Position numbers and translations under genes: made by a program
Shown: positions 33,772 to 40,542 of the stretch, piece by piece
Position numbering within the stretch: position 1 is the stretch's first letter
Layout of the letters: each line of letters begins with the position of its first letter
Assembly: GCF_016862275.1 (NCBI RefSeq)
Contig: NZ_BOMQ01000058.1
Location: 1-40,542 of the forward strand
DNA: 40,542 bases
Reading direction: 5' to 3'
Source of the DNA: Actinoplanes nipponensis
Lineage (GTDB): Bacteria > Actinomycetota > Actinomycetes > Mycobacteriales > Micromonosporaceae
Notes under the pieces: generated by a model
Told to the model about the DNA's origin: nothing
Database searches by the model: none
What the model saw: only the letters and a program-made list of their open reading frames with translations

Positions 33772-34952
33772 GGGTCGCCGAGGCCTGGCGGGTCGCCCTC
33801 GACGCGCTGCGCGCCAACCGGCTGCGCAGTGTGCTCACGATGCTCGGGGTGGTCATCGGCGTCGCCGCCGTGGTCGCCCTGGTGGCCATCGGCACCGGCA
33901 CCAAGCAGCAGATCGAGCAGCAGGTCGAGGGCCTCGGCTCCAACCTGCTCATCGTCGTGCCGGGCCGGCTCGAGGCCGGTTCCGCGCCCTCGGTGTCGAC
34001 CCTGTCGCTGGACGACGTCGACGCCGTCTCCCGCATCGTCGGCGATCGCAGCCGGGTGGCGGTCACCGTCGCCTCCGGCGAGTCCGTCCGCGCCGGCAGC
34101 CGCTCCTCGTTCGCCAGCATCCAGGGCGTCCTGGAGACCACCCCGACCGTCTTCGTCCGGCGCCTGGACCGCGGCAGCTACCTCACCCGCTCCGACGTCA
34201 ACACCGCCCGGCGGGTCGCCGTCCTGGGCGCGGGCGTGGCCGCGCAGCTCTTCGGCGACCGCGACCCGATCGGCCGTCAGATCACCATCGGCGGCGTGCG
34301 GTTCCGGGTGATCGGCACCTTCGAGGCGCTCGGGCAGAGCCTCGGCGTGGACCGCGACAACGAGGTGCACATCCCGGTCACCGCCGCCCAGCGGCTGCTC
34401 GGCACCGAGCGCATCGACGCCCTGGCCATCCGCGCGCCCGACCGCGAACGCATCGACACGCTCGGCGACGACATCGTCGCGGCGCTGGGCAAACGGCATC
34501 CCGAGAGCGACTTCAGCGCCGTCACCCAGGAACAGATCCTCGGCGTGCTGGGCGACATCCTGGGCGTGCTCACCGGCGTGCTGGCCGCCATCGCCGGGAT
34601 CAGCCTGCTGGTCGGCGGCGTCGGCGTCTCCAACATCATGCTGGTGTCGGTCCGGGAACGCACCAGGGAGATCGGGCTGCGCAAGGCGGTGGGCGCCCGG
34701 CCCCGCGACATCGGCGTGCAGTTCCTGCTCGAGGCCGTGCTGCTCACCACGATCGGGGGCGTGATCGGCATGGCGCTCGGCATCAGCGCCGCCCTGCTCG
34801 TCGACCGGCTCTCGCCGGTGCCCGCGGCCATCACGTGGTGGTCGCTGGCGCTGGCGTTCGGGGTGTCCGCCCTGGTCGGCATCGTCTTCGGCGTCGTGCC
34901 GGCCCAGCGCGCCGGCCGGCTCGACCCGGTCGTCGCGCTGCGCACCGAATGA
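33768..34952 (+). CDS. MacB/FtsX-type ABC permease
   Basis: A 394-residue permease with the MacB layout: an N-terminal cytoplasmic-side segment and helix (RANRLRSVLTMLGVVIGVAAVVALVAIG), a large extracellular domain (about 55-265), and three C-terminal helices (about 275-300, 325-355, 362-382) ending RLDPVVALRTE. The coupling segment is VRERTREIGLRKAVGARPRDI. Together with the upstream ATPase and adaptor it forms a complete MacAB-like exporter. The start ATG 33768 overlaps the ATPase stop; its own stop overlaps the start of an EamA permease (ATGA). Confidence 0.94.
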
Positions 34953-35848
34953 CCACCACCGCCCGCGAGCGCCGCACCGTGCCGGCCCCCCTGCTGGTCC
35001 TCGCCGCCATCGCGTCCGTCCAGGTCGGCAGCGCCGTCGCCCGCACCCTCTTCGACGACCTCGGCGCGGCCGGCGTCACCCTGCTGCGCCTGTCCCTGGC
35101 CGCGGTCATCCTCGGCGTCGCGTTCCGGCCCCGGGTCGGCGCCTGGTCCGCCGCCGCCTGGCGCGCCGCGGTGCTGCTCGGCGTGGCCATGGCGGGGATG
35201 AACCTGCTGTTCTACCTGGCGCTGCGCACGGTGCCGCTCGGCGTCGGCGTGACGGTCGAGTTCCTCGGGCCGCTGCTGCTCACCCTGGCGCAGACCCGCC
35301 GGCTGGCCGACCTGCTCTGGGCGCTGCTGGCCGCCGGGGGAGTGGCCCTGCTCGGGCTGGGCGCGGGGGTGAACGCGCCGCTGGGCGGCCTGCTGCTCGC
35401 GTTCGCGGCCGGGCTGTGCTGGGCGGGCTACATCCTGGCCAGCGCCCACCTGGGCACCCTCGTCCCGGGTACGGGCGGACTGGCCGTCGCGCTCGCGGTG
35501 GCCGCCGTGCTGGTCCTGCCGTTCGGGGCGGGCGGGGCGTCGGCCGTGCTGAGCCACCCGTCGCTGCTGGTGGGCGCCGCCGCGGTCGCCCTGCTGTCGT
35601 CGGTCCTGTCGTACGGGCTGGAGATCAACGCGCTGCGCCGGATGCCCACCCGGGTCTTCGGCATCCTGATGAGCCTCGAACCGGCCGCCGCCGCGGTCGC
35701 CGGGCTGGTCGTGCTGCACCAGCGTCTCGGCGTGCGCGAGGTCGCGGCGCTGCTGCTGGTCAGCGTGGCCAGCCTCGGCGTCACGCTGGCCCAGCGCGAC
35801 CCGCCGGCCCCACCGGCATCACCGGCATCACCGGCATCACCGGCCTGA
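34949..35848 (+). CDS. EamA-family (RhtA-like) permease
   Basis: A 299-residue integral membrane protein of the drug/metabolite transporter superfamily with about ten helices in two repeated five-helix EamA units. It resembles RhtA-type amino-acid and metabolite exporters (LFDDLGAAGVTLLRLSLAAVIL, then MNLLFYLALRTVPLGVGVTVEFLGPL, then GYILASAHLG and the second-unit echo MPTRVFGILMSLEPAAAAVAG). The ATG at 34949 overlaps the MacB-type permease stop as ATGA, making it a fourth coupled gene of the exporter operon, which is an unusual partnership. The C-terminus ends in three perfect Pro-Ala-Ser repeats from a nine-base tandem repeat. Threonine/homoserine-like amino acids are the best-known substrates of relatives; the real one is unknown. 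Confidence 0.9.
   Translation: MTTTARERRTVPAPLLVLAAIASVQVGSAVARTLFDDLGAAGVTLLRLSLAAVILGVAFRPRVGAWSAAAWRAAVLLGVAMAGMNLLFYLALRTVPLGVGVTVEFLGPLLLTLAQTRRLADLLWALLAAGGVALLGLGAGVNAPLGGLLLAFAAGLCWAGYILASAHLGTLVPGTGGLAVALAVAAVLVLPFGAGGASAVLSHPSLLVGAAAVALLSSVLSYGLEINALRRMPTRVFGILMSLEPAAAAVAGLVVLHQRLGVREVAALLLVSVASLGVTLAQRDPPAPPASPASPASPA
35812..35838 (+). repeat. Nine-base tandem repeat at the EamA C-terminus
   Basis: Three perfect ACCGGCATC units followed by a partial fourth, coding Pro-Ala-Ser repeats at the end of the protein. Such short tracts vary easily between strains. Confidence 0.85.
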
Positions 35849-35890
35849 CCGAAAGCCTCATGTCGGCCCGCCGCGCGCCGAACAAAGAGC

Positions 35891-36964
35891 GTGTCGCTCA
35901 GGGTCCGCGCCCCCGCCTACGAGCTTCGTGACCTGCACGGTGCCTCCCGTGCGATCGCGTACCTCGCCCTGGCCGGCGCACCCTACGCCTTCGCGACGGC
36001 GTACCTCGACCCGGCCGTCAACCTGCCCACACTGTTCTTCGCCGCCCTCATCAGCGCCGCACTGGCCGGCGTCGGGGTCGTCTGCTGGCGTAACCCGCCG
36101 GCCCTCCCGCGGGTGTTCTGGTTCCTCGCCCCCGTCGGGGCCAGCGCGACTGTGGCCGCCCTGAACTTCGCCACCCACGACGCCTCCACCGGATCGCAAC
36201 TGTTCTACCTCTGGCCCATCCTGTACGCGGCGAACTTCCTCAGCCGCCGGGTGCTCCACTTCAACCTGCTCCTGGTGTTCGCCGGGGAGGCGGCCACGGT
36301 GTTCCCGGTCCTCGGCTCGCGGCGGGGCGCCTCGGACTGGGTCGCCATGGTCCTGGCCATGACGATGGCCGCCACCGTGGTGCAGAGCCTGCGGGACCGC
36401 GCCGACAGGCTGCGCGACGTCCTGGAGCAGCAGGCCCACGCCGATCACCTCACCGGCCTGGCCAACCGGCGGCACTTCGACGAGGCGCTGGCCGGCGCGG
36501 GCGGGTGGGCCGGCCGCACCGGCGGCCCGCTGGCCCTGCTGACCATCGACCTCGACCACTTCAAGACGATCAATGACACGTTCGGCCACGCCGAGGGCGA
36601 CCGGGTGCTGCGGGCGGTCGCCGACGCGATGCGGGAGGTGGCGGGCGACACCGGCGTCGCGGCCCGGCTGGGCGGCGACGAGTTCGTGCTGCTGCTGCGG
36701 GCGGGACCCCACGACGCCATGAAGGTCGCCGGCGCCCTGCGGGCCGCGATCGCCGACCGCCGCGACCTGCCCGGCGGCCCGCCCGGCGTGAGCATCGGCA
36801 TCGCGGCGCTGCCCGGCGACGCCGGCACGGTGCAGGACCTGGTCGCCGCCTCGGACGCGGCGCTCTACGAGGCGAAGAGCGCCGGCCGCGGCCGGGTGGC
36901 CGTGGCCGGCGACCGGCTCAACGTCGACCAGGTGCCTAGCTTCGTTCCGGATCAGCGGCCCTGA
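35891..36964 (+). CDS. Membrane-bound GGDEF diguanylate cyclase
   Basis: A 357-residue protein. The N-terminal 166 residues hold about six transmembrane helices (roughly 23-40, 46-66, 75-92, 105-118, 122-142, 148-166). A short coiled segment (RDRADRLRDVLEQQAHAD) links to a GGDEF domain (about 183-345) with LTGLANRRHF, the metal-site TIDLDHFKTIND, and the intact active site GGDEF at 261-265. The allosteric inhibition site RxxD, expected five residues ahead of GGDEF, is GDTG, so product inhibition through it is unlikely. It should make cyclic di-GMP, the messenger removed by the EAL-DICT protein elsewhere in the window. Start GTG 35891, with only a weak AAAGAG upstream, 42 bases past the EamA stop; it may extend that operon. 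Its last 29 bases overlap the convergent repeat-protein gene. Confidence 0.9.
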   Translation: MSLRVRAPAYELRDLHGASRAIAYLALAGAPYAFATAYLDPAVNLPTLFFAALISAALAGVGVVCWRNPPALPRVFWFLAPVGASATVAALNFATHDASTGSQLFYLWPILYAANFLSRRVLHFNLLLVFAGEAATVFPVLGSRRGASDWVAMVLAMTMAATVVQSLRDRADRLRDVLEQQAHADHLTGLANRRHFDEALAGAGGWAGRTGGPLALLTIDLDHFKTINDTFGHAEGDRVLRAVADAMREVAGDTGVAARLGGDEFVLLLRAGPHDAMKVAGALRAAIADRRDLPGGPPGVSIGIAALPGDAGTVQDLVAASDAALYEAKSAGRGRVAVAGDRLNVDQVPSFVPDQRP

Positions 36965-39900
36965 CCAGGCCGAGGATCTCGCGGCGCAACCGCGGGTACG
37001 GGCCCCAGCCGTCCCGCAACACGTGGATGTAGATCGCCTCCAGCGCCACGTCGATCCGCTGCACCAACTCCTGATCGTCGGGCAGCCCCAGCCGTACGGC
37101 CCGCGCGAAATGATCGAGCGCCTCCATGTGCCGCCCCTGATCGAAGGCGCTGCGGCCGGCGTTCTCGTGCACGACACTGCGCACCAGCTCGGGCGCCTCG
37201 GAGCTGGCGGCCTGCTCGAACAGCCGGTCGGCCTCGGCGTAGTCGCCGCGCAGCCGCAGCACGTGGGCCAGCTCGGCCTGCGCGATGACGGTGGCCTGCA
37301 CGTCCCCGGCCGACTCGGCATGGGCCAGCGCCAGCCGGCTCGCCGCGGCGGCCATGCCCAGCTCGTCCAGCAGCCGGTAGACCTCGGCCCGTACGCTCAG
37401 CAGCCCGGCCCGGGCCACGTTGTCCTGCTCGTCGGCGAGCGGACCGTCCAGCCGCTCCCCGAGCTCCCGCAGCGCGTCCCGGTCGTCGACGACCTCCCGC
37501 AGGGTGGCGCCGTCCAGCCGCCACCGGATCGCGGCCAGATCCTCCGGGCCCAGCGGCCGGGGACGGGCGGGCGTGGGCGGCGCGCTGACCGGTTCCGCGG
37601 GGGCGGCGCCGGCCTCGTGCGGTGCCGGGGCGGGCGGGTCGCCTTCGTTGTCCCGGGGTGTGGGGTCCGCTGGCGGCTGGTCGGGGGACATCATGGACGC
37701 GGCGCCGACGATGCCGTTCATCAGGCCGGTGATGTCGAGGTTCAGCACGATGCCGTCGGCGGTGGGGCCCTCGGTGCCCTGGGCGTCGCTTGGGTGAGGA
37801 CCGTCCGGCCGGGTGGCGGTTGCCGGTGTGACGCTGTGGTGGCTGGCGGGCCGCTGGCCGTCGGTGGCGCTCGAAGCACTGTCGTTCGACGCTTCCGCGC
37901 CCGTCGGGGTGGCGGACGGTTGCGGGTTCACTTCCGGCGGTGCCGACATGGCCCCGGGCGGCTGTGCCTGCGGGGAGGGTTCGCGGGGGACGTCCGGAGA
38001 GCCGTGCCGCGGCCCGAAGCCCTCGTTCGCTGAGTGCTGTGCCGCCTCGGCCGGGTTCCCCGTGGAGGCGGTCGCGTTCTGGGTCGGTGCGGACGCGTTC
38101 TGTCCCGTCCCGAACCCGTTGTGTCCCGCTCCGGTCAGGTTCTGCTCGACCCCGGTCTGGCTCTGCGCGGTCTGGCTCTGCGCGGTTCCGGTGCCGTTCT
38201 GCTGGGCTACGGCCGGGTTCTGTGCCGTTCCGGTGCCGTTCTGCTCGGTCCCGGTCGGGTTCTGTGCCGTTCCGGTGCCGTTCTGCTGGATCCCGGTCCG
38301 GTCCTGTCCCGTTCCGGCCGCGGTCTGCGTCGCGGTCGCGGTCGCGGTCTGCGTCGCGTTCGCGGTCGCGGTCTGCGTGGCGTTTGCGGTCGCGGTCTGC
38401 GTTGCGTTTGCGTTCGCGGTCTGCGCTGCCGTCGCGGCCGGGTCCTGCGGCGCCGACTGGTCGGCAGCGCCGGCATCCGGCTGAGCCGGAGACCCGTTTC
38501 CGGCCCCCGGCTTCGGCTTGGCGCCGAACCAGGTCGGTCCGAGGTCCTGGTCGGCGTACCGGCGCGGCTCCGACGGCCCCGACGTGATCAGGCGGCCGAT
38601 CGGCGCGGCGTTCGCGGCGGGGTTCGGGCCCGGCCGGGCCGCCGGCGGCACCGGCGAGACCGGCGTGGCGCTGCCCGCCCCCTTGGCCGGCACGAGCCGG
38701 GGCGCGCTCTCGGCCGCGCCGGGAGCCGTTGCGACGCCGCCGGCGAGGAAGGCGGCCTCGGCCAGCTCCGCCGCGCGGGCCTGACGGGCCAGTTCCTCGG
38801 CCCGGCGTGCCTCTTCGGCCCGGCGTCCTTCCTCGGCCCGGCGTGCCTCGGCCTGCCGGGCTGCTTCGGCCTGGCGGACGGCTTCGGCGTGCTGGTCGGC
38901 TTCGCGCTGGCGGGCGGCGATGGCCGCCTGCCGGGCTACTTCGGCCTGGCGGACGGCTTCGGCGTGCTGGTCGGCTTCGCGCTGGCGGGCCGCGATGGCC
39001 GCCTGGCGTGCGGCCTCCGCGCGGCGGTCCGCTTCATCCGCCTGGCGTGCGGCCTCGGCACGGCGCGCGGCGTCGGCCTGCCGGGCCGCCTCGGCCTGCC
39101 GGGCGGCTGCCTCCGCCTGGTGCGCGGCGATCTCGGCCTGCCGGGCAGCCTCGGCCTGACGTGCCGCTTCCACCTGCCGGGCGATGTCGGCCTGCCGCGC
39201 GGCCTCGGCCTGGCGGGCTGCTTCGGCCTGCATTGCCGCCGCATGAGCCCGCCGGGCGGCTTCCGCCTGCCGAGCCGCTTCCGCCTGCTGAGCCGCCTCC
39301 GCCTGGCGGGCTGCCTCCGCCTGCCGCGCGGCTTCGGCCAGACGGGCTGCCTCGGCCTGCCGTGCGGCATGGGCCTGACGGGCCGCCGCGGCTTCGCGCG
39401 CCGCTTGGGCCTGCTGGGCGGCGTGAGCCTGCCGTGCTGCTTCGGCCTGACGGGCCAGCTCGGCTTGCTGGGCGGCGTGGGCTTGCTGGGCCGCGTGGGA
39501 TTGCTGGGCGGCATGGGCCGCGTGGGCCTGCTGGGCAGCATGGGCCTGCTGGGCCTGGCGGGCTGCTTCGGCCTCGCGAGCCGCCTGAACCTGGCGAGCC
39601 GCTTCGGCCTGGCGAGCAGCCTCCCCCGGGTGCGGGCCGGCGCCCGGACGTTCACCGGCCGCCAGGCGCTCGGCGGCCTGCTGCTCAGCCAACCGCGCAG
39701 CCCCGGCCTGGCGCGCCGCGTGTTCGGCCTCGGGCGTGCGCTGGGCGGGCACCTGAACCGACCGGTCACCCGGCGCCTGGACCGACCGATCACCCGGCGC
39801 CTGGACCGACCGGTCATCGGGCGCCTGGACCCAGGATTCTCCGGGCGTCTGGACCGACCGGTCACCCGGCACCTGGACCCAGGGGTCTCCGGGCGCCTGA

Positions 39901-40542
39901 ACCCAGTGGTCACCGGCCGCCTGAACCAGCCGGTCCCCGGGCGCCGGCTGCGGGCTCCGGTGCTGCCCGGGTGTCTCGGCGTATGCCGCCGGATCGGCCA
40001 CACCGGGCCGGCCACCCGCGGCGGGCGACCCGGGCCGCAGCATCCCGATCGTGGGCATCTGCGACTGCGCCGCCGGGGACAACGGACTGATGAGCGGCAG
40101 CTCCCCGGACGCCGGGCCGGTGCCGTGGCGGGCGGGAAGGACCTCGCCCTCCAGCGGTGGTCCGGCGGCGGGCATCCCGGTGACCGGCCTGACCTGCGCG
40201 GGGATGCTGCTGGCGGGCCGGTCGTAGGCCGCGGGCTGCGGCGCCCCGGCGGCCGGCGCGGTGCGCGACGGTGGGCGCTGCGAGGGGGGCACGGCGGTCG
40301 GCGTACCCGTGGACAGGATCATCGCGGTGCGCGGGCCGCCGACGATCGGGGTCTCGGCGGTCGATCCGTCGTCGAAGGACGACCGGCCGCGCGGCGTGCC
40401 GGCCGCGGGCGGGGTGGCCGGCCCGGAACGCCGGCCGCGGGGCGGCGCGATGCGGGGATCGGTGTCGTGGAGGCCGCGCTGGTCCGGCGGCGGGGTGAAA
40501 CGCGGATCAGGCACCGGTACCCCGCGTGGGTCGGTGCCGGCC
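36936..40542 (-). CDS. Very large repeat-rich protein with C-terminal TPR region (start outside window)
   Basis: At least 1201 codons are visible, open to the window edge at 40541; a GTG at 40514 is possible but the frame upstream continues the same TDPRGVP/VPDPRF-style repeat, so the gene probably starts further out. From the visible N-terminal side: a Pro/Arg/Gly-rich region; eight seven-residue VQAPGDR-like repeats (about 39741-39950); a long Ala/Gln/Arg/Glu helix built of ARQAEA hexamers (about 38790-39725) that resembles TolA-type coiled or single alpha-helix regions; Thr/Ala/Asn/Gln and QNGTGTAQNP repeats (about 38060-38440); and a Pro/Ser/Thr linker. The C-terminal 200 residues are helical with TPR character (AELAHVLRLRGDYAEADRLFEQA, NAGRSAFDQGRHMEALDHFARA), the only part that looks globular. 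No membrane segment is seen. Function unknown; a scaffold with a TPR protein-binding head is the simplest reading. The stop lies inside the convergent GGDEF gene. Confidence 0.8.
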   Translation of the reverse strand, partial: AGTDPRGVPVPDPRFTPPPDQRGLHDTDPRIAPPRGRRSGPATPPAAGTPRGRSSFDDGSTAETPIVGGPRTAMILSTGTPTAVPPSQRPPSRTAPAAGAPQPAAYDRPASSIPAQVRPVTGMPAAGPPLEGEVLPARHGTGPASGELPLISPLSPAAQSQMPTIGMLRPGSPAAGGRPGVADPAAYAETPGQHRSPQPAPGDRLVQAAGDHWVQAPGDPWVQVPGDRSVQTPGESWVQAPDDRSVQAPGDRSVQAPGDRSVQVPAQRTPEAEHAARQAGAARLAEQQAAERLAAGERPGAGPHPGEAARQAEAARQVQAAREAEAARQAQQAHAAQQAHAAHAAQQSHAAQQAHAAQQAELARQAEAARQAHAAQQAQAAREAAAARQAHAARQAEAARLAEAARQAEAARQAEAAQQAEAARQAEAARRAHAAAMQAEAARQAEAARQADIARQVEAARQAEAARQAEIAAHQAEAAARQAEAARQADAARRAEAARQADEADRRAEAARQAAIAARQREADQHAEAVRQAEVARQAAIAARQREADQHAEAVRQAEAARQAEARRAEEGRRAEEARRAEELARQARAAELAEAAFLAGGVATAPGAAESAPRLVPAKGAGSATPVSPVPPAARPGPNPAANAAPIGRLITSGPSEPRRYADQDLGPTWFGAKPKPGAGNGSPAQPDAGAADQSAPQDPAATAAQTANANATQTATANATQTATANATQTATATATQTAAGTGQDRTGIQQNGTGTAQNPTGTEQNGTGTAQNPAVAQQNGTGTAQSQTAQSQTGVEQNLTGAGHNGFGTGQNASAPTQNATASTGNPAEAAQHSANEGFGPRHGSPDVPREPSPQAQPPGAMSAPPEVNPQPSATPTGAEASNDSASSATDGQRPASHHSVTPATATRPDGPHPSDAQGTEGPTADGIVLNLDITGLMNGIVGAASMMSPDQPPADPTPRDNEGDPPAPAPHEAGAAPAEPVSAPPTPARPRPLGPEDLAAIRWRLDGATLREVVDDRDALRELGERLDGPLADEQDNVARAGLLSVRAEVYRLLDELGMAAAASRLALAHAESAGDVQATVIAQAELAHVLRLRGDYAEADRLFEQAASSEAPELVRSVVHENAGRSAFDQGRHMEALDHFARAVRLGLPDDQELVQRIDVALEAIYIHVLRDGWGPYPRLRREILGLVRAADPERS
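38060..38440 (-). repeat. Gln/Asn/Thr/Gly tandem repeats in the giant protein
   Basis: Two linked tracts: units of 24 bases giving ATQTATAN-type octapeptides and units of 30 bases giving QNGTGTAQNP-type decapeptides. All are in frame. Confidence 0.75.
38790..39725 (-). repeat. ARQAEA hexapeptide array in the giant protein
   Basis: About 300 residues dominated by 18-base units reading CGCCAGGCCGAGGCGGCC on the coding strand with variants, giving an almost pure Ala/Gln/Arg/Glu/His helix. A 54-base block repeats almost exactly near 38880-38935 and 38940-38995 (RQAAIAARQREADQHAEAV twice). Confidence 0.8.
39741..39950 (-). repeat. Seven-residue VQAPGDR repeats in the giant protein
   Basis: Eight or nine 21-base units coding variants of SVQAPGDR; the units nearest 39760-39830 are nearly identical in DNA, indicating recent expansion, while distal ones have drifted (VQVPGDR, VQTPGES). 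Confidence 0.8.

Noticed and set aside
37813..38484. A plus-strand frame giving repeated CVAVAVAV/VPVPFC stretches that look like membrane helices
   Set aside because: The pattern is the reverse reading of the Thr/Ala/Gln repeats, not a membrane protein.
38790..39725. CRISPR array or satellite-like repeat
   Set aside because: The units are in frame, variable and without spacers; they are coding repeats.
38729..40090. A Pro/Arg/Gly-rich open frame opposite the giant repeat protein
   Set aside because: It mirrors the repeats of the real frame; no ribosome site and no independent features.

Overview
The window is very GC-rich, densely packed actinobacterial chromosome. It combines overlapping GTGA/ATGA gene junctions, GTG and TTG starts, many TANNNT boxes 6-8 bases before a start codon, a RamB-type regulator beside the glyoxylate genes, c-di-GMP enzymes, a secreted lytic chitin/cellulose oxygenase, and a complete chemosensory operon. 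Chemosensory operons are uncommon in actinomycetes. This points to a motile, spore-forming member of the Micromonosporaceae such as Actinoplanes. That genus-level placement is inference; no rRNA or tRNA gene is present to confirm it.

Layout. 1-2600 (minus): secreted pectate lyase and a mannitol-2-dehydrogenase-type polyol oxidoreductase, each followed by a terminator hairpin. 2608-7088: the glyoxylate shunt, isocitrate lyase then malate synthase (minus, coupled by TGATG), with a divergent RamB-like regulator. 7091-8779 (minus): a coupled pair of unknown genes, one only 53 codons, and a polysaccharide deacetylase. 8869-10128 (minus): an EAL + DICT c-di-GMP protein. 10402-12875 (plus): AA10 LPMO, DUF305 lipoprotein, autoregulated MarR, GNAT acetyltransferase. 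12872-18178: a NarL-type two-component system (minus) divergent from a two-gene ABC exporter (plus).

18243-27398 (minus): a seven-gene chemosensory operon in the order cheW, cheR-TPR, cheW, mcp, cheA-REC, cheB, triple-receiver hybrid kinase. All six junctions overlap by 1-4 bases. No flagellar gene and no free-standing CheY is in the window. 27473-29140 (minus): acyltransferase-3 membrane protein with a repeat tail. 29432-31180 (plus): two secreted envelope proteins (CAP domain and L,D-transpeptidase) ending at a strong terminator. 31247-31435 (minus): a 62-residue unknown. 31715-36964 (plus): a MacA/MacB-like export operon fused by overlaps to an EamA permease, then a GGDEF diguanylate cyclase. 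36936 to the end (minus): a very large low-complexity repeat protein with a C-terminal TPR region, its start lying beyond the window.

Three themes link the genes: carbon use (plant and chitin polymers, polyols, acetate/fatty acids through the glyoxylate shunt), sensing (c-di-GMP making and breaking proteins, two-component system, chemosensory operon), and envelope or export work. No mobile element, CRISPR array, tRNA or rRNA was seen. No gene-free stretch exceeds about 300 bases; the longest are 29141-29431, 31436-31714 and 10129-10401.
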